The notes beneath the pieces were generated by a model. That model did not search any database. It was not told where the DNA came from and saw only the letters and a list, made by a program, of their open reading frames with translations. A DNA stretch of 64,000 nt from Halotalea alkalilenta DSM 17697 (lineage in GTDB: Bacteria; Pseudomonadota; Gammaproteobacteria; Pseudomonadales; Halomonadaceae), in the NCBI RefSeq assembly GCF_000621205.1, contig NZ_JHYY01000024.1, forward strand, positions 1-64,000, given 5' to 3'. Shown piece after piece: positions 1-9,189 of this stretch. The position numbers and the translations under genes are program-made. Numbering within the stretch: position 1 is the stretch's first letter; the number at the start of each line of letters is the position of its first letter.

Positions 1-36
1 AGCTAACGTGTACTAATGGTCCGTGAGGCTTGACCA
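1..36 (+). rRNA. rrl: 23S rRNA, 3' end only
   Basis: The first bases contain the conserved 23S terminus, with the stretch ACTAATGGTCCGTGAGGCTT close to the E. coli 3' end. The rest of the gene lies upstream of the window. The exact 3' boundary near base 36 is estimated by similarity. A 5S gene follows about 120 bp later in the same direction, as in a standard rRNA operon. Confidence 0.9.
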
Positions 37-159
37 TATAACCCCAAGTGGTCAGGTCATCGAAAGACGAAGCAACGGATACGACGAGACGATCTCGGCC
101 AGCATGATCCACGAATCAGCGAAGTTTGCCTGAATAGGCGGGCTTTGCGCCAGAATATG

Positions 160-275
160 CTTGACGACCATAGCGAGCGGGTCCCACCTGACCCCATGCC
201 GAACTCAGCAGTGAAACCGCTCAGCGCCGATGGTAGTGTGGGGTCTCCCCATGTGAGAGTAGGTCATCGTCAAGC
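160..275 (+). rRNA. rrf: 5S rRNA
   Basis: The 5S core is recognisable (CCCCATGCCGAACTCAG and GAGAGTAGG). The ends CTTGACGACC and GGTCATCGTCAAG pair to close the molecule. It is about 116 nt, normal for the family, and lies after 23S in the same orientation. The rRNA operon ends here, because an intrinsic terminator follows within 15 bp. Confidence 0.93.
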
Positions 276-289
276 ATTCATCCCGAGGA

Positions 290-316
290 CCCCCGCACCG
301 ATGGTGCGGGGGTTTT
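290..316 (+). terminator. Intrinsic terminator of the rRNA operon
   Basis: A perfect 10-bp GC-rich stem (CCCCCGCACC with GGTGCGGGGG), a 3-nt loop and a TTTT run directly follow the 5S gene. This is a classic rho-independent terminator. Confidence 0.9.
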
Positions 317-323
317 CACTTAT

Positions 324-365
324 GGGGCGCCCGGCGAGGGGCGCCCGGCGAGGGGCGGCGGAAAA
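324..365. repeat. Short tandem repeat, 14-bp unit
   Basis: The unit GGGGCGCCCGGCGA occurs twice in perfect tandem (324-337, 338-351), followed by a degenerate partial third copy. It lies in the gene-free stretch from 317 to 728, where I see no credible coding region; the small reading frames there have no recognisable product. Confidence 0.7.
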
Positions 366-389
366 GGGCCGGAGCGCCCGTCGAGGATG

Positions 390-430
390 GTTTACCCACA
401 GCCGGTTCGCGGCAGGCGCTGTGGATAAAC
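390..430. promoter_or_regulatory. Inverted pair of DnaA-box-like sites
   Basis: GTTTACCCACAG at 390-401 and CTGTGGATAAAC at 419-430 form a 12-bp inverted repeat with one mismatch. The right copy contains TGTGGATAA, the exact reverse complement of the DnaA box TTATCCACA; the left copy is a near match. Only two sites are present and there is no AT-rich unwinding region beside them, so this is not a full origin. DnaA binding here is inference. Confidence 0.45.
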
Positions 431-728
431 GCCCGGCCGGCCATGCCGATGGAGCGCCATCACCACGCCTTGAGGAAGACCGAGGCAGGTCTTTCGATCT
501 CGGGCCGGTAGCTGTGTAGCTGTAAGTACGGCGCGGATGCGCTCCTCTCACCTGGCGAAGTACCCGGATAAGTATGGCCAGACGGCTTCGACGATGAGCT
601 CGTGGCGGCGGTAACGCGGGGCGCGCCGATCCGATCCCTGATCAGGCGCGAGGGGTAGAGCAAAGGGTTGCGGTCATGGCATTTGTACGGTGCCGAGTCA
701 TACGAGTAGGCCGTATAGCGGCGCTGTT

Positions 729-2096
729 TCAGCCGGCGCTCGGGCGGAGCGCTGCCTCGAGTGACTCCGCGTCGAAGTGGTCCCGGTCAACCTTGAGATA
801 GGCAACACCCTCTTCCTTGACGATCATCGCGTCCGCCACCCCCCTGATGGCGAGCAGTCGCTCGAGCAGCTGCTGGGTATCGCCGCGCTGCTGGCCGAGA
901 GGCACTATCTCGCTGGAAAGATGGCGAGGAGCAGGCATCCCCCAGATGCAGCCAAGCCATACTAAAGCAACGAGAGCCGCGAATAAGAAGATGGCATCGG
1001 CCCCGAAGGCGCCCGCAACCAGGCCGCCGACGCTTCCGCCCACCGTAGTGCCGAGAAACTGACTGGTCGAGTAGAGGCTGAGCGCCGTGCCTTTTCCTCC
1101 GGCGGGTGCCAGCTTGCTGACCAACGAGGGCAGGGTCGCCTCGAGCAGATTGAACGCGACGAAGAACAGCCAAAGCAGAGCGATCAGTCCCCGGCTATGG
1201 TCGGGCAAGGCGAACATCCCCGAGAGAACCGGGACCAGCAGCATGACGGTCCCGATGAATATCGGCCTCATCTTGCGCCGCTTCTCGGCGATGATGATGA
1301 GTGGCGCCATCGCCACGAAAGCGGTCGCCATGATCGGCAGGTAGACCCAGCCATGGGATTCGCTGGCGATGCCGAGGGAGATCAGCTTGAGGGGCAATAC
1401 GACGAACAGCGCGGTGAGGATGGCGTGAAGGGCGAAGATGGACAGATCGAGGCGCAGAAGGTCGGTGCGAGCCAGAACGTCACGCAGCTGGTGCATATCC
1501 ATGCCGACATCCTTGTGCGATCGCTCTGGGGCCTTGGGGATCAAGCGCCATAGCACCAGCATGCCCAGGGCCGCCATCAGGGCGGTACTCCAGAACACTC
1601 CCGCCAGTCCAAAGCGGTGAGCGAGTACCGGGCCAATGACCATGGAGGCGCCGATCGAGACGCCTATGCTCATCCCGATCACTGCCATCGCGCTGGTGCG
1701 TACCTCCTCTCGGGTTCGGTCGGCGAGCAATGCCATGATCACCCCCGACACGGCACCGCTGCCTTGAAGGCAGCGACCGAGGATCACGCCATAGATCGAG
1801 GTAGCGTTCGCTGCAACGATGCTGCCGATCAACAGCAGCAACAGTCCGACGGCGATGACCGACTTGCGCCCGATGCGGTCTGAGAGCATGCCGAACGGCA
1901 CCTGCAGCAGAGCCTGAGTCAGGCCATAGGCGCCAAGTGCCAAGCCGATCAGCACTGGGGTCGCGTGGGCCAGATGTTCGCTGTAGAGCGTCAATACTGG
2001 CAGGATCATGAACAAGCCAAGCATCCTGATCGCATACAGTGTCGAGAGTCCTGAGATTGCGCGGAGCTCTGACCTGAGCAGGGGGGAGCGTTTCAT
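729..2096 (-). CDS. yajR: MFS multidrug-type exporter, YajR family
   Basis: This 455-aa major facilitator superfamily transporter is predicted to span the inner membrane 12 times. The loop 2-3 motif A reads GMLSDRIGRK at residues 69-78. The second half contains FFVAFNLLEATLPSLVSK and GTALSLYSTSQFLG, closely resembling E. coli YajR. The last 70 or so residues (ending around VAYLKVDRDHFDAESLEAAL) match the small cytoplasmic YAM domain that distinguishes YajR from other exporters. Substrate is unknown; proton-driven drug or metabolite efflux is the family expectation. No good ribosome-binding site precedes the ATG. In Pseudomonas the equivalent gene lies between uvrA and ssb, so its place beside the rRNA operon is unusual. 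Confidence 0.85.
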   Translation of the reverse strand: MKRSPLLRSELRAISGLSTLYAIRMLGLFMILPVLTLYSEHLAHATPVLIGLALGAYGLTQALLQVPFGMLSDRIGRKSVIAVGLLLLLIGSIVAANATSIYGVILGRCLQGSGAVSGVIMALLADRTREEVRTSAMAVIGMSIGVSIGASMVIGPVLAHRFGLAGVFWSTALMAALGMLVLWRLIPKAPERSHKDVGMDMHQLRDVLARTDLLRLDLSIFALHAILTALFVVLPLKLISLGIASESHGWVYLPIMATAFVAMAPLIIIAEKRRKMRPIFIGTVMLLVPVLSGMFALPDHSRGLIALLWLFFVAFNLLEATLPSLVSKLAPAGGKGTALSLYSTSQFLGTTVGGSVGGLVAGAFGADAIFLFAALVALVWLGCIWGMPAPRHLSSEIVPLGQQRGDTQQLLERLLAIRGVADAMIVKEEGVAYLKVDRDHFDAESLEAALRPSAG

Positions 2097-2245
2097 AGCG
2101 TGCCGACAGTGGATGAGGGGGAGTCGAGGTGGCGAACGATTCTACCGGCTAGGTGAAGGGGAAGGAACGAAGCGGGCGCGGCATCGCGACGATAGATTGT
2201 TACTAATTTTATATGCATTGTGATAGCTATTTATTTCCACGCCTT

Positions 2246-2263
2246 GCGTTAGCACGCTAACGC
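2246..2263. promoter_or_regulatory. 18-bp palindrome upstream of cyo
   Basis: GCGTTAGCACGCTAACGC is a perfect inverted repeat (8-bp arms, 2-bp centre). It ends one base before the proposed -35 element of the cyo promoter, a position typical of a dimeric regulator's binding site. The cognate protein is unknown. Confidence 0.5.
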
Positions 2264-2264
2264 T

Positions 2265-2292
2265 TTGGTTTTGTTGAAATAACCTTTAGAAT
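2265..2292 (+). promoter_or_regulatory. Candidate cyo promoter
   Basis: TTGGTT (2265-2270), a 16-bp spacer and TAGAAT (2287-2292) resemble a sigma-70 promoter. The -10 element is good and the -35 element only fair. A further inverted repeat, GGACCAA (2315-2321) with TTGGTCC (2332-2338), lies just downstream of the predicted start. Confidence 0.45.
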
Positions 2293-2702
2293 CATGCTGT
2301 TGTTTTCGTCAATTGGACCAAGGTTGATGTTTTGGTCCGACGGCATGGGTTGAGATATCCACAAAAAAAACTAAGAATACCGCGTCACGGTCGACCCCCG
2401 GCTACGAGGTCACGACCGTTGCTTGGAAAACCCCTACGAACGCGGTTCTCTGGCGACACGCGACGCCGTTGTCGCACACAGCCACACCCGGAGTTCGCTT
2501 TTCCACACTCGGAGAAGGGGAAAGCCAGGTATCGGGCGATGACCGTGCGTGGGATACGCACCTCGATCCGCAGAGGTCGGTGCAAGAGTATGGCGGTTCC
2601 GCTGCAGATGGGGGCCGACGCCACACAAGCGTCGGTCGTTACCCAGGATGCAGCCGAGCGCATGTGTCTTTCTGGCAAGCAGGGGCATCAAGAGAGCGGA
2701 AG

Positions 2703-3578
2703 ATGACGAGAAACTACTGGCAAAGCATCTGCAAGGTACTGGCCGTGTGTGCAGTTTTCCTGCTCGGCGGCTGCGACATGGTGCTGATGGATCCCAAAGG
2801 GCAGGTCGGGCTCGAACAGCGTCAACTAATCATTACTGCGTTCTTGCTGATGCTGATCGTAGTGATTCCTGTCATCGTGATGACCTTCCTCTTCGCCTGG
2901 AAGTTCAGGGCCTCCAACAAGCAAGCGAAATACTCACCCAACTGGTCGCACTCCAACAAGGTCGAATTCGTCGTATGGGCGGTGCCTTGCCTGATCATCC
3001 TGGCGCTGGCCGTGATCACCTATCGCAGTACCCATAATCTCGACCCGATGAAGCCGACCAACCCCGACGTTCCGCCCTTGGTGGTCGAGGTCGTGGCGCT
3101 TGACTGGAAATGGCTGTTCATCTATCCCGAGCAGGGCATCGCTACCGTCAATCAGATGGCGATGCCGGTGGATGTCCCGGTCGAATTCCGGGTGACCTCC
3201 GGCTCAGTGATGAACTCCTTCTTCATCCCTCAGCTCGGCAGCCAGATCTACGCGATGGCGGGCATGGTCAATCGTTTGCATCTCGAGGCCAATGAGGTAG
3301 GCACCTACAGCGGGATGTCTGCCAACTACAGCGGTCATGGCTTCTCGGGAATGCGCTTCGACGCATTGGCGCTGTCCCAGCAGGATTTCGACGGCTGGGT
3401 CGAGCAGGTGCGTCAATCCAACGAAGCCCTCGACTCGAACAGCTATCAGAACCTAGCCGAACCCAGCGAACGGCACCCGGTCGAGTACTTCTCGATGGTC
3501 CAGCCTGACTTCTTCCAAGGGGTCGTCGACCGGTTTCATGGTAGGAACGTGAGCATGCAAGCAGGTGCCGGAGAGTAA
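2703..3578 (+). CDS. cyoA: Cytochrome bo3 ubiquinol oxidase subunit II
   Basis: This is subunit II of the proton-pumping quinol oxidase. The ATG at 2703 gives 291 aa and begins a lipoprotein signal peptide with lipobox LLGGC (Cys24). Two transmembrane helices anchor the protein. The C-terminal cupredoxin domain contains [17 protein letters not shown] and lacks the CuA-binding cysteines found in cytochrome c oxidases, which identifies a quinol oxidase. It is the first gene of cyoABCDE; cyoB follows after 2 bp. The upstream in-frame extension has no family similarity and was rejected. Confidence 0.95.
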   Translation: MTRNYWQSICKVLAVCAVFLLGGCDMVLMDPKGQVGLEQRQLIITAFLLMLIVVIPVIVMTFLFAWKFRASNKQAKYSPNWSHSNKVEFVVWAVPCLIILALAVITYRSTHNLDPMKPTNPDVPPLVVEVVALDWKWLFIYPEQGIATVNQMAMPVDVPVEFRVTSGSVMNSFFIPQLGSQIYAMAGMVNRLHLEANEVGTYSGMSANYSGHGFSGMRFDALALSQQDFDGWVEQVRQSNEALDSNSYQNLAEPSERHPVEYFSMVQPDFFQGVVDRFHGRNVSMQAGAGE

Positions 3579-3580
3579 AA

Positions 3581-5557
3581 ATGTTCGGAAAATTAAGTCT
3601 CGACGCTATTCCGTATCATGAGCCCATTATCATGGTCACGGTCGGTCTTATCGTCCTCGGCGGCCTGGCTGTCGTCGGGGGGCTGACCTACTTCCGCAAG
3701 TGGGGCTATCTGTGGAACGAGTGGCTGACCACCGTCGACCACAAGAAGATCGGGGTGATGTACATCCTGGTCGCCTTCGTCATGCTCATCCGCGGCTTTG
3801 CCGATGCGATCATGATGCGTACGCAGCAGGCGATCGCTTCTGGTGGTGCTGAGGGCTATCTCCCTCCACACCACTACGACCAGATATTCACTGCCCACGG
3901 CGTGATCATGATCTTCTTCATGGCGATGCCGTTCATGATCGGGCTGATGAACATCGTCGTGCCGCTGCAAATCGGCGCGAGGGACGTGGCGTTTCCGTTC
4001 CTCAACTCGGTGAGCTTCTGGTTCACCGCGATGTCGGTGGTACTGATCAACATCTCGCTGGCAGTGGGCGAGTTCGCGCAGACTGGTTGGCTCGCTTATC
4101 CACCATTGTCGGGGATACAGTACAGTCCGGGCGTGGGGGTCGACTATTGGATATGGGCTTTGCAGATATCCGGTATCGGTACGCTGCTCACCGGTGTGAA
4201 CTTCTTCGTCACCATCCTCAAGATGCGTGCCCCAGGCATGAGCCTGATGAAGATGCCGGTGTTCACCTGGACCGCTCTTTGCACCAACGTCCTGATCATC
4301 GCCTCGTTCCCGATCCTGACCGTGACCGTGGCGCTGCTGACGCTCGATCGCTACATGGGGATGAACTTCTTCACCAACGAGCTTGGCGGCAACCAGATGA
4401 TGTACGTCAACCTCATCTGGGCGTGGGGGCATCCCGAGGTCTACATTCTGGTGTTGCCGGCCTTCGGTATCTTCGCTGAAGTCACCGCCACCTTCTGTAA
4501 GAAGCGCCTATTCGGCTATACCTCGCTGGTCTACGCAACCATCGCGATCACCGTCCTTTCGTTCATCGTCTGGTTGCACCACTTCTTCACCATGGGGGCG
4601 GGTGCCAACGTCAATGCCTTCTTCGGCATCGCGACGATGATCATCGCGATTCCGACCGGGGTGAAGATATTCAACTGGCTGTTCACCATGTATCAGGGTC
4701 GCATCGAGTTTTCGGTGCCGATGCTCTGGACGCTTGGCTTCCTGGTCACCTTCACCATCGGTGGGATGACAGGTGTCATGCTGGCGATTCCGGGCGCCGA
4801 CTACGTGTTGCACAACAGTTTGTTCCTGATCGCGCACTTCCATAACGTGATCATCGGTGGCGTGGTGTTCGGCTACCTGGCGGGCTTTAGCTACTGGTTC
4901 CCGAAAGTGTTCGGTTTCAAACTGAATGAGAAGCTTGGCAAGGCAGCCTTCTGGTGCTGGTGCATCGGCTTCTTCGTCGCCTTCATGCCGCTCTATGCAC
5001 TGGGCTTCATGGGGATGACCCGTCGTGTCAGCACCTACGACAACCCTGATTGGCACATCCCGCTGGTCATCGCCGCCATTGGGGCTGTGATCATTCTCTG
5101 CGGTATCCTCTGCCAGTTCGCCCAGCTGTTCGTCAGCATCAAGGATCGTAAGAAGAACCTCGATCTGACGGGAGATCCATGGGGCGGTCGTACTTTGGAG
5201 TGGTCGATTTCCTCACCGGCGCCGTTCTACAACTTCGCCGAGACCCCGGTGGTTCACGAGCGTGACGCCTTCTGGGACATGAAGGAAAAAGGCACGGCCT
5301 ACAAGCGTCCGGCGAAATACCAGCCGATCCACATGCCCCGTTATACCGGAGCCGGTGTCATCATTGCGCTGTTCAGTCTGGTCATGGGCTTCGCGCTTGT
5401 CTGGCACATCTGGTGGATGGTCGTAGTGGGCTTCCTGGGCATGGTGATTACCTTCATCGCTCGTACCTTCAATTACGACATCGACTACTACGTGCCCGCG
5501 GAAGAGGTCGAACAGACCGAAAACCAGCATTTCAAGAACCTTGAGAAGCAGGCCTGA
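3581..5557 (+). CDS. cyoB: Cytochrome bo3 ubiquinol oxidase subunit I
   Basis: This is the 658-aa catalytic subunit, which reduces oxygen at the heme o3-CuB centre and pumps protons. Residue numbers match E. coli CyoB: His106 and His421 for heme b, His419 for heme o3, and His284, His333 and His334 for CuB. Tyr288 is in the GHPEVY motif, Asp135 is the D-channel entry, Lys362 is in the K channel, and Arg71, Asp75, His98 and Gln101 form the quinone site. All are present, so the enzyme should be a functional A-type heme-copper quinol oxidase. About 15 membrane helices are expected. Confidence 0.97.
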   Translation: MFGKLSLDAIPYHEPIIMVTVGLIVLGGLAVVGGLTYFRKWGYLWNEWLTTVDHKKIGVMYILVAFVMLIRGFADAIMMRTQQAIASGGAEGYLPPHHYDQIFTAHGVIMIFFMAMPFMIGLMNIVVPLQIGARDVAFPFLNSVSFWFTAMSVVLINISLAVGEFAQTGWLAYPPLSGIQYSPGVGVDYWIWALQISGIGTLLTGVNFFVTILKMRAPGMSLMKMPVFTWTALCTNVLIIASFPILTVTVALLTLDRYMGMNFFTNELGGNQMMYVNLIWAWGHPEVYILVLPAFGIFAEVTATFCKKRLFGYTSLVYATIAITVLSFIVWLHHFFTMGAGANVNAFFGIATMIIAIPTGVKIFNWLFTMYQGRIEFSVPMLWTLGFLVTFTIGGMTGVMLAIPGADYVLHNSLFLIAHFHNVIIGGVVFGYLAGFSYWFPKVFGFKLNEKLGKAAFWCWCIGFFVAFMPLYALGFMGMTRRVSTYDNPDWHIPLVIAAIGAVIILCGILCQFAQLFVSIKDRKKNLDLTGDPWGGRTLEWSISSPAPFYNFAETPVVHERDAFWDMKEKGTAYKRPAKYQPIHMPRYTGAGVIIALFSLVMGFALVWHIWWMVVVGFLGMVITFIARTFNYDIDYYVPAEEVEQTENQHFKNLEKQA

Positions 5558-5560
5558 TCC

Positions 5561-6175
5561 ATGACGAGCGAAACCCTCAAGCATCACGATGCTCATGCCG
5601 AAGGGCATGAGCACCACGACGCCGGCGCAACCACTGTGTTCGGCTTCTGGGTCTACATCATGAGCGACTGCGTGCTTTTCGCCACGCTGTTCGCTGTGTT
5701 CGCTGTGCTCGGCACCAGCTACGCCGGGGGTCCTACCGGACAAGAACTGTTCGATCTCTCGTTCGTACTGATCGAGACCTTCGTACTGTTGGCAAGTAGT
5801 TTCACTATCGGTCTTGCGACGCTTGCAATGCATCGTGGAGACAAGGCCAAGACGCAGCAGTGGTTGCTGTTGACGGTAATTCTCGGTGCCTTGTTCGTCG
5901 CCCTCGAGATCTACGAGTTCCATCATCTGGTGGGAATTGGCGCGACCTGGCAGACGAGTGCCTTCCTCTCGGCCTACTTCACCCTGGTCGGAACCCACGG
6001 GCTGCACGTGACCTCCGGTGTGATCTGGGGCTTGGTGCTGCTGATTCAGATCGGTAAGAAAGGCCTGGTCGCGACCAATGTCACCCGGCTTTCCTGCTTG
6101 AGCCTGTTCTGGCACTTCCTGCATATCATCTGGATTTGCGTATTCACCATCGTGTATCTGACGGGGGTTCTGTAA
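5561..6175 (+). CDS. cyoC: Cytochrome bo3 ubiquinol oxidase subunit III
   Basis: This 204-aa integral membrane subunit has five predicted helices and no redox centre. The conserved segments VFGFWVYIMSDCVLFATLF and THGLHVTSGVIWG are typical of family members. The N-terminus is His-rich (HHDAHAEGHEHHDAG), a common feature of CyoC. It starts 3 bp after cyoB, and its stop codon overlaps the cyoD start by one base (TAATG), indicating translational coupling. Confidence 0.95.
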   Translation: MTSETLKHHDAHAEGHEHHDAGATTVFGFWVYIMSDCVLFATLFAVFAVLGTSYAGGPTGQELFDLSFVLIETFVLLASSFTIGLATLAMHRGDKAKTQQWLLLTVILGALFVALEIYEFHHLVGIGATWQTSAFLSAYFTLVGTHGLHVTSGVIWGLVLLIQIGKKGLVATNVTRLSCLSLFWHFLHIIWICVFTIVYLTGVL

Positions 6176-6516
6176 TGAGTGGACAGCAGCATCACGACGT
6201 TCACACTGGCGCCGATCATGGCACCCTGCGTTCCTACATCGTCGGGCTGGTTCTTTCGGTCATCCTGACGGTCATCCCGTTCGCGCTGGTGATGGCTGGC
6301 GGGCTCTCCAAGGGCGTGCTCCTGGCGGTGATCATGGTGCTCGCCGTGGTACAGATCGTGATCCAGGTGATCTACTTCCTGCATATGAACAGCAAATCCG
6401 AGGGCGGGTGGAACCTGATCACCCTGTGGTTCACGATATTGATCGTGGGCATCCTGGTCGTCGGTTCGTTGTGGATCATGCACCACCTCAATCACAACGT
6501 GATGATCGCGGGCTGA
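6175..6516 (+). CDS. cyoD: Cytochrome bo3 ubiquinol oxidase subunit IV
   Basis: This 113-aa small membrane subunit has three predicted helices and is thought to help assemble the binuclear centre in subunit I. IQVIYFLHMNSKSEGGWN is the CyoD signature. The start at 6175 is chosen because its ATG overlaps the cyoC stop. An open extension upstream to 6136 lies inside cyoC. Confidence 0.95.
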   Translation: MSGQQHHDVHTGADHGTLRSYIVGLVLSVILTVIPFALVMAGGLSKGVLLAVIMVLAVVQIVIQVIYFLHMNSKSEGGWNLITLWFTILIVGILVVGSLWIMHHLNHNVMIAG

Positions 6517-6526
6517 AACCGACTAG

Positions 6527-7414
6527 ATGTTCAAGAAATACTTGCTCGTCACCAAGCCGGGCATCATCTTTGGCAATCTGATCTCGGTGGCGGGAGGGTT
6601 CTTCCTCGCCTCCCGTGGCAGCATAGATTTGCTTTTGCTGCTCGCCACCATGATCGGGGTTTCCCTGGTGATTGCCTCGGGGTGCGTGTTCAACAACTTC
6701 ATAGATCGTGACATCGACAAGATGATGGAGAGGACGCGGCAGCGCGTCCTCGTCCAAGGGCTGATTTCCGGACCCGTAACGATTCTCTACGCCTGCGTTC
6801 TGGGCGTGTTGGGGTTCGCCACGCTCTACATCGCCGCCAACCCGCTTGCGGCGCTGTTTGCGGGCCTTGGGTTCTTCATCTATGTCGTCGTCTACTCCCT
6901 CTATCTGAAGCGCAATTCCGTCTATGGCACCCTGGTGGGCAGCTTGTCCGGCGCGGCGCCACCGGTGATCGGCTATTGCGCGGTGAGTGGGAGTTTCGAC
7001 GCCGGTGCCTTGATCCTGCTGTTGATCTTCAGCCTCTGGCAGATGCCGCATTCCTATGCCATCGCGATCTTCCGCTTCAACGACTATCGTGCCGCGTCGA
7101 TTCCGGTGCTGCCGGTGGAGCGTGGGATCGGCGTGGCCAAGGCGCACATCGTCGGCTACATCCTCGCTTTCGCCGTCGCTACCTTGATGCTCACGGTGAG
7201 TGGGTATGCGGGATATGGCTATTTTGTCGTTGCCGTCGGCATGAGCGCCTACTGGCTCTACATGGCGCTGCGTGGCTATGTGACGTCGGATGACAGCGCT
7301 TGGGCCCGCAGGCTGTTCGTCTTCTCCATCCTGATCATCACTTCGCTGAGCGTCATGATGTCGGTGGACTTCCAGGTCGCGGTCTCGCCTGCGCTGTTGA
7401 CCTTCGCAGACTAA
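6527..7414 (+). CDS. cyoE: Protoheme IX farnesyltransferase (heme O synthase)
   Basis: This 295-aa polytopic UbiA-family prenyltransferase converts heme b to heme O, the cofactor needed by subunit I. The first prenyl-diphosphate motif is in [16 protein letters not shown], and the second conserved block is in [20 protein letters not shown]. It ends the cyo operon, 10 bp after cyoD. An imperfect GC-rich inverted repeat just downstream (about 7412-7455) could end transcription but has no T tract. Confidence 0.95.
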   Translation: MFKKYLLVTKPGIIFGNLISVAGGFFLASRGSIDLLLLLATMIGVSLVIASGCVFNNFIDRDIDKMMERTRQRVLVQGLISGPVTILYACVLGVLGFATLYIAANPLAALFAGLGFFIYVVVYSLYLKRNSVYGTLVGSLSGAAPPVIGYCAVSGSFDAGALILLLIFSLWQMPHSYAIAIFRFNDYRAASIPVLPVERGIGVAKAHIVGYILAFAVATLMLTVSGYAGYGYFVVAVGMSAYWLYMALRGYVTSDDSAWARRLFVFSILIITSLSVMMSVDFQVAVSPALLTFAD

Positions 7415-7773
7415 ACCCCTCGTCGTCGTCTATTCATGACGGCTGCGACGGGGTTCTGCCCGATCTCCTCTATCTTCCTCCTCTGTTTGGAATTCTTCGT
7501 GGAACCCGCTCGCTCCGAGTGAAGCGTGGTTCGACGAGTTGAGCCACGCTCCGAGCCTGTTCTAGGTGAGCGCTCCTCTACCGCCCTGGTCGTTCGTCGT
7601 TTCCGCGTGCGCGCTTTCAGTCAGCGCCTATGCTGAGGACTGGATCGCGGGACTTTGCGGAGTCTGCGTCATATTGACGCAACGGGACATGGCTGCGGTC
7701 CTAAGTGACTAGAATGGCCGCCTCACAAATAGGAAGCAGCAGTGCGTGCCGTGCGTGCTGAGGAGACAACCGT
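7415..7773 (+). other. 359-bp intergenic region between the two oxidase operons
   Basis: No gene is seen. It contains an inverted repeat AGCGTGG (7523-7529) / CCACGCT (7544-7550), a 9-bp direct repeat CGCTCCGAG (7511-7519, 7547-7555), and a 17-bp palindrome listed separately. The promoter of the second oxidase should be in the last 120 bp, but I could not assign a convincing -35/-10 pair. No ANR/FNR box (TTGAT-N4-ATCAA) is visible. Confidence 0.6.
7665..7681. promoter_or_regulatory. 17-bp palindrome upstream of cioAB
   Basis: TGCGTCATATTGACGCA is an inverted repeat with perfect 7-bp arms about a 3-bp centre, about 93 bp before the cioA start. Position and symmetry suit a regulator-binding site. 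No known consensus was recognised. Confidence 0.45.
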
Positions 7774-9171
7774 ATGTTGGGGCTCGACGCTGTCGATCTG
7801 GCAAGATTTCAGTTCGCCTTCACCGTCTCTTTTCACATCATCTTTCCCGCGCTGTCGATAGGCTTGGCCAGCTATCTGATGGCGCTCGAAGCGCTGTGGC
7901 TTAAGACGGGGAACGAGGTTTACCACGGGCTCTACCGATTCTGGATCAGGATCTTCGCAGTCGCGTTCGGTCTTGGGGTGGTTTCCGGGGTAGTGATGGC
8001 CTATCAATTCGGTACCAACTGGAGTGTGTTCGCCGAACGAGGGGGCGACATCACCGGGGTGCTGTTGACCTATGAAGTGCTCACGGCTTTCTTCCTTGAG
8101 GCCGGCTTCCTGGGTGTGATGCTGTTCGGTGAGAAGCGGGTCAGCAAGCCAGTGCACTTTCTCGCCACATGCATGGTGGCGATCGGTACGTTGATCTCGG
8201 CGACCTGGATCCTGGTCTCCAATAGCTGGATGCAGACGCCTGCTGGCTATGAAGTCGTCAACGGGCGCTTCGTGCCGGGCAACTGGCTCGAAATCATCTT
8301 CAATCCATCTTTCCCCTATCGCTTCGTCCATATGGTGCTGGCCGCATTCATTTCGGTGAGCTTCCTGGTGGCGGGTGTCGCCGGCTATCACCTGCTGCGC
8401 AACAGCAAGGATGCCGCCGCGCGCAAGATGCTCTCGATGGCGATGTGGATGGCGATCATCGCAGTGCCGATCCAGATCGTCGCCGGTGACATGCACGGAC
8501 TCAATACCATGGAGCACCAGCCGGCCAAGCTGGCTGCGATGGAAGGGCATTGGGAGAACGAGCCTGGAGCGGGTGTGCCGCTGGTGCTGTTCGGGTTGCC
8601 CAACATGGACGCCGAGCGCAATGATTTCGCGCTTGAGATTCCGAGAGTAGCCAGTCTCTATCTCACTCACTCCTGGAGTGGCGAGGTGCAGGCGCTCAAG
8701 GACTTTCCGCGCGATGAATGGCCGGATGTGCCGCTGGTGTTCTGGAGCTTCCGTGTGATGGTGGGGCTCGGCATGCTGATGCTGTTGACCGGGGTGGTGG
8801 GTAACTACCTGCGTCACCGCGGCAAGCTCTACACCACGCCTCTGTTCCTGCGCTGGGCCATGCTGCTCTCTCCCGCAGGGTTCGTTGCCATCGTGGCGGG
8901 TTGGGTGACGACCGAGGCCGGTCGGCAGCCATGGGTGATCTACGGCCTGCTGCGCACGCTCGATGCGCACTCATCCCTTTCCTTCGGCAGCATGGTGGCG
9001 AGTCTGATCGGCTTCCTCGTGGTCTATGCGGTGATCTTCGCGATCGGCATCTATTACATGCTGATGCTGATCCGCAAGGAGCCGATGGGTGAAATGCCAG
9101 AGGGTGGCCCGGGCGAGCGCAATACGCCGAAACGGCCGTTCTCGGCCACGATCGAAAGCCTCGACGACTAA
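7774..9171 (+). CDS. cioA: Cytochrome bd-type (cyanide-insensitive) quinol oxidase subunit I
   Basis: This 465-aa membrane subunit oxidises quinol and carries hemes b558, b595 and d. Visible ligand and channel residues include His21 (SFHIIFPALSIG), His186 (PYRFVHMVL), and Glu101 and Glu109 in YEVLTAFFLEAGFLG. The sequence GWVTTEAGRQPWVIYGLLRT marks the C-terminal half. At 465 aa it is shorter than E. coli CydA (522), consistent with the short Q-loop subclass called CioA. Such enzymes do not pump protons and often resist cyanide. Cyanide insensitivity here is inferred from subclass. Confidence 0.92.
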   Translation: MLGLDAVDLARFQFAFTVSFHIIFPALSIGLASYLMALEALWLKTGNEVYHGLYRFWIRIFAVAFGLGVVSGVVMAYQFGTNWSVFAERGGDITGVLLTYEVLTAFFLEAGFLGVMLFGEKRVSKPVHFLATCMVAIGTLISATWILVSNSWMQTPAGYEVVNGRFVPGNWLEIIFNPSFPYRFVHMVLAAFISVSFLVAGVAGYHLLRNSKDAAARKMLSMAMWMAIIAVPIQIVAGDMHGLNTMEHQPAKLAAMEGHWENEPGAGVPLVLFGLPNMDAERNDFALEIPRVASLYLTHSWSGEVQALKDFPRDEWPDVPLVFWSFRVMVGLGMLMLLTGVVGNYLRHRGKLYTTPLFLRWAMLLSPAGFVAIVAGWVTTEAGRQPWVIYGLLRTLDAHSSLSFGSMVASLIGFLVVYAVIFAIGIYYMLMLIRKEPMGEMPEGGPGERNTPKRPFSATIESLDD

Positions 9172-9189
9172 GCCCGGGAGATACCACTT

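Larger units (their letters stand above)
2097..2702 (+). other. 606-bp intergenic region with the cyo leader
   Basis: No convincing gene is present. The left half is AT-rich and should hold the divergent promoters of yajR and cyo. The right half would be an untranslated cyo leader of roughly 400 nt if the promoter proposed at 2265-2292 is used. It contains several perfect hairpins: GTGCGT/ACGCAC at 2545-2561 and CCGACGC/GCGTCGG at 2615-2635. The open frame that runs into cyoA from 2469 has no cyoA-like sequence before residue 79 and is not translated in my reading. Confidence 0.6.

Noticed and set aside
145-519. 124-codon open frame after the rRNA operon
   Set aside because: It overlaps the 5S gene and its terminator and cannot be a normal gene.
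2469-2702. N-terminal extension of cyoA
   Set aside because: The extension has no family similarity and would bury the lipoprotein signal peptide inside the protein.
7415-7773. ANR/FNR box before the bd-type oxidase
   Set aside because: TTGACGCAA at 7674 resembles a half site only; the second half is missing.
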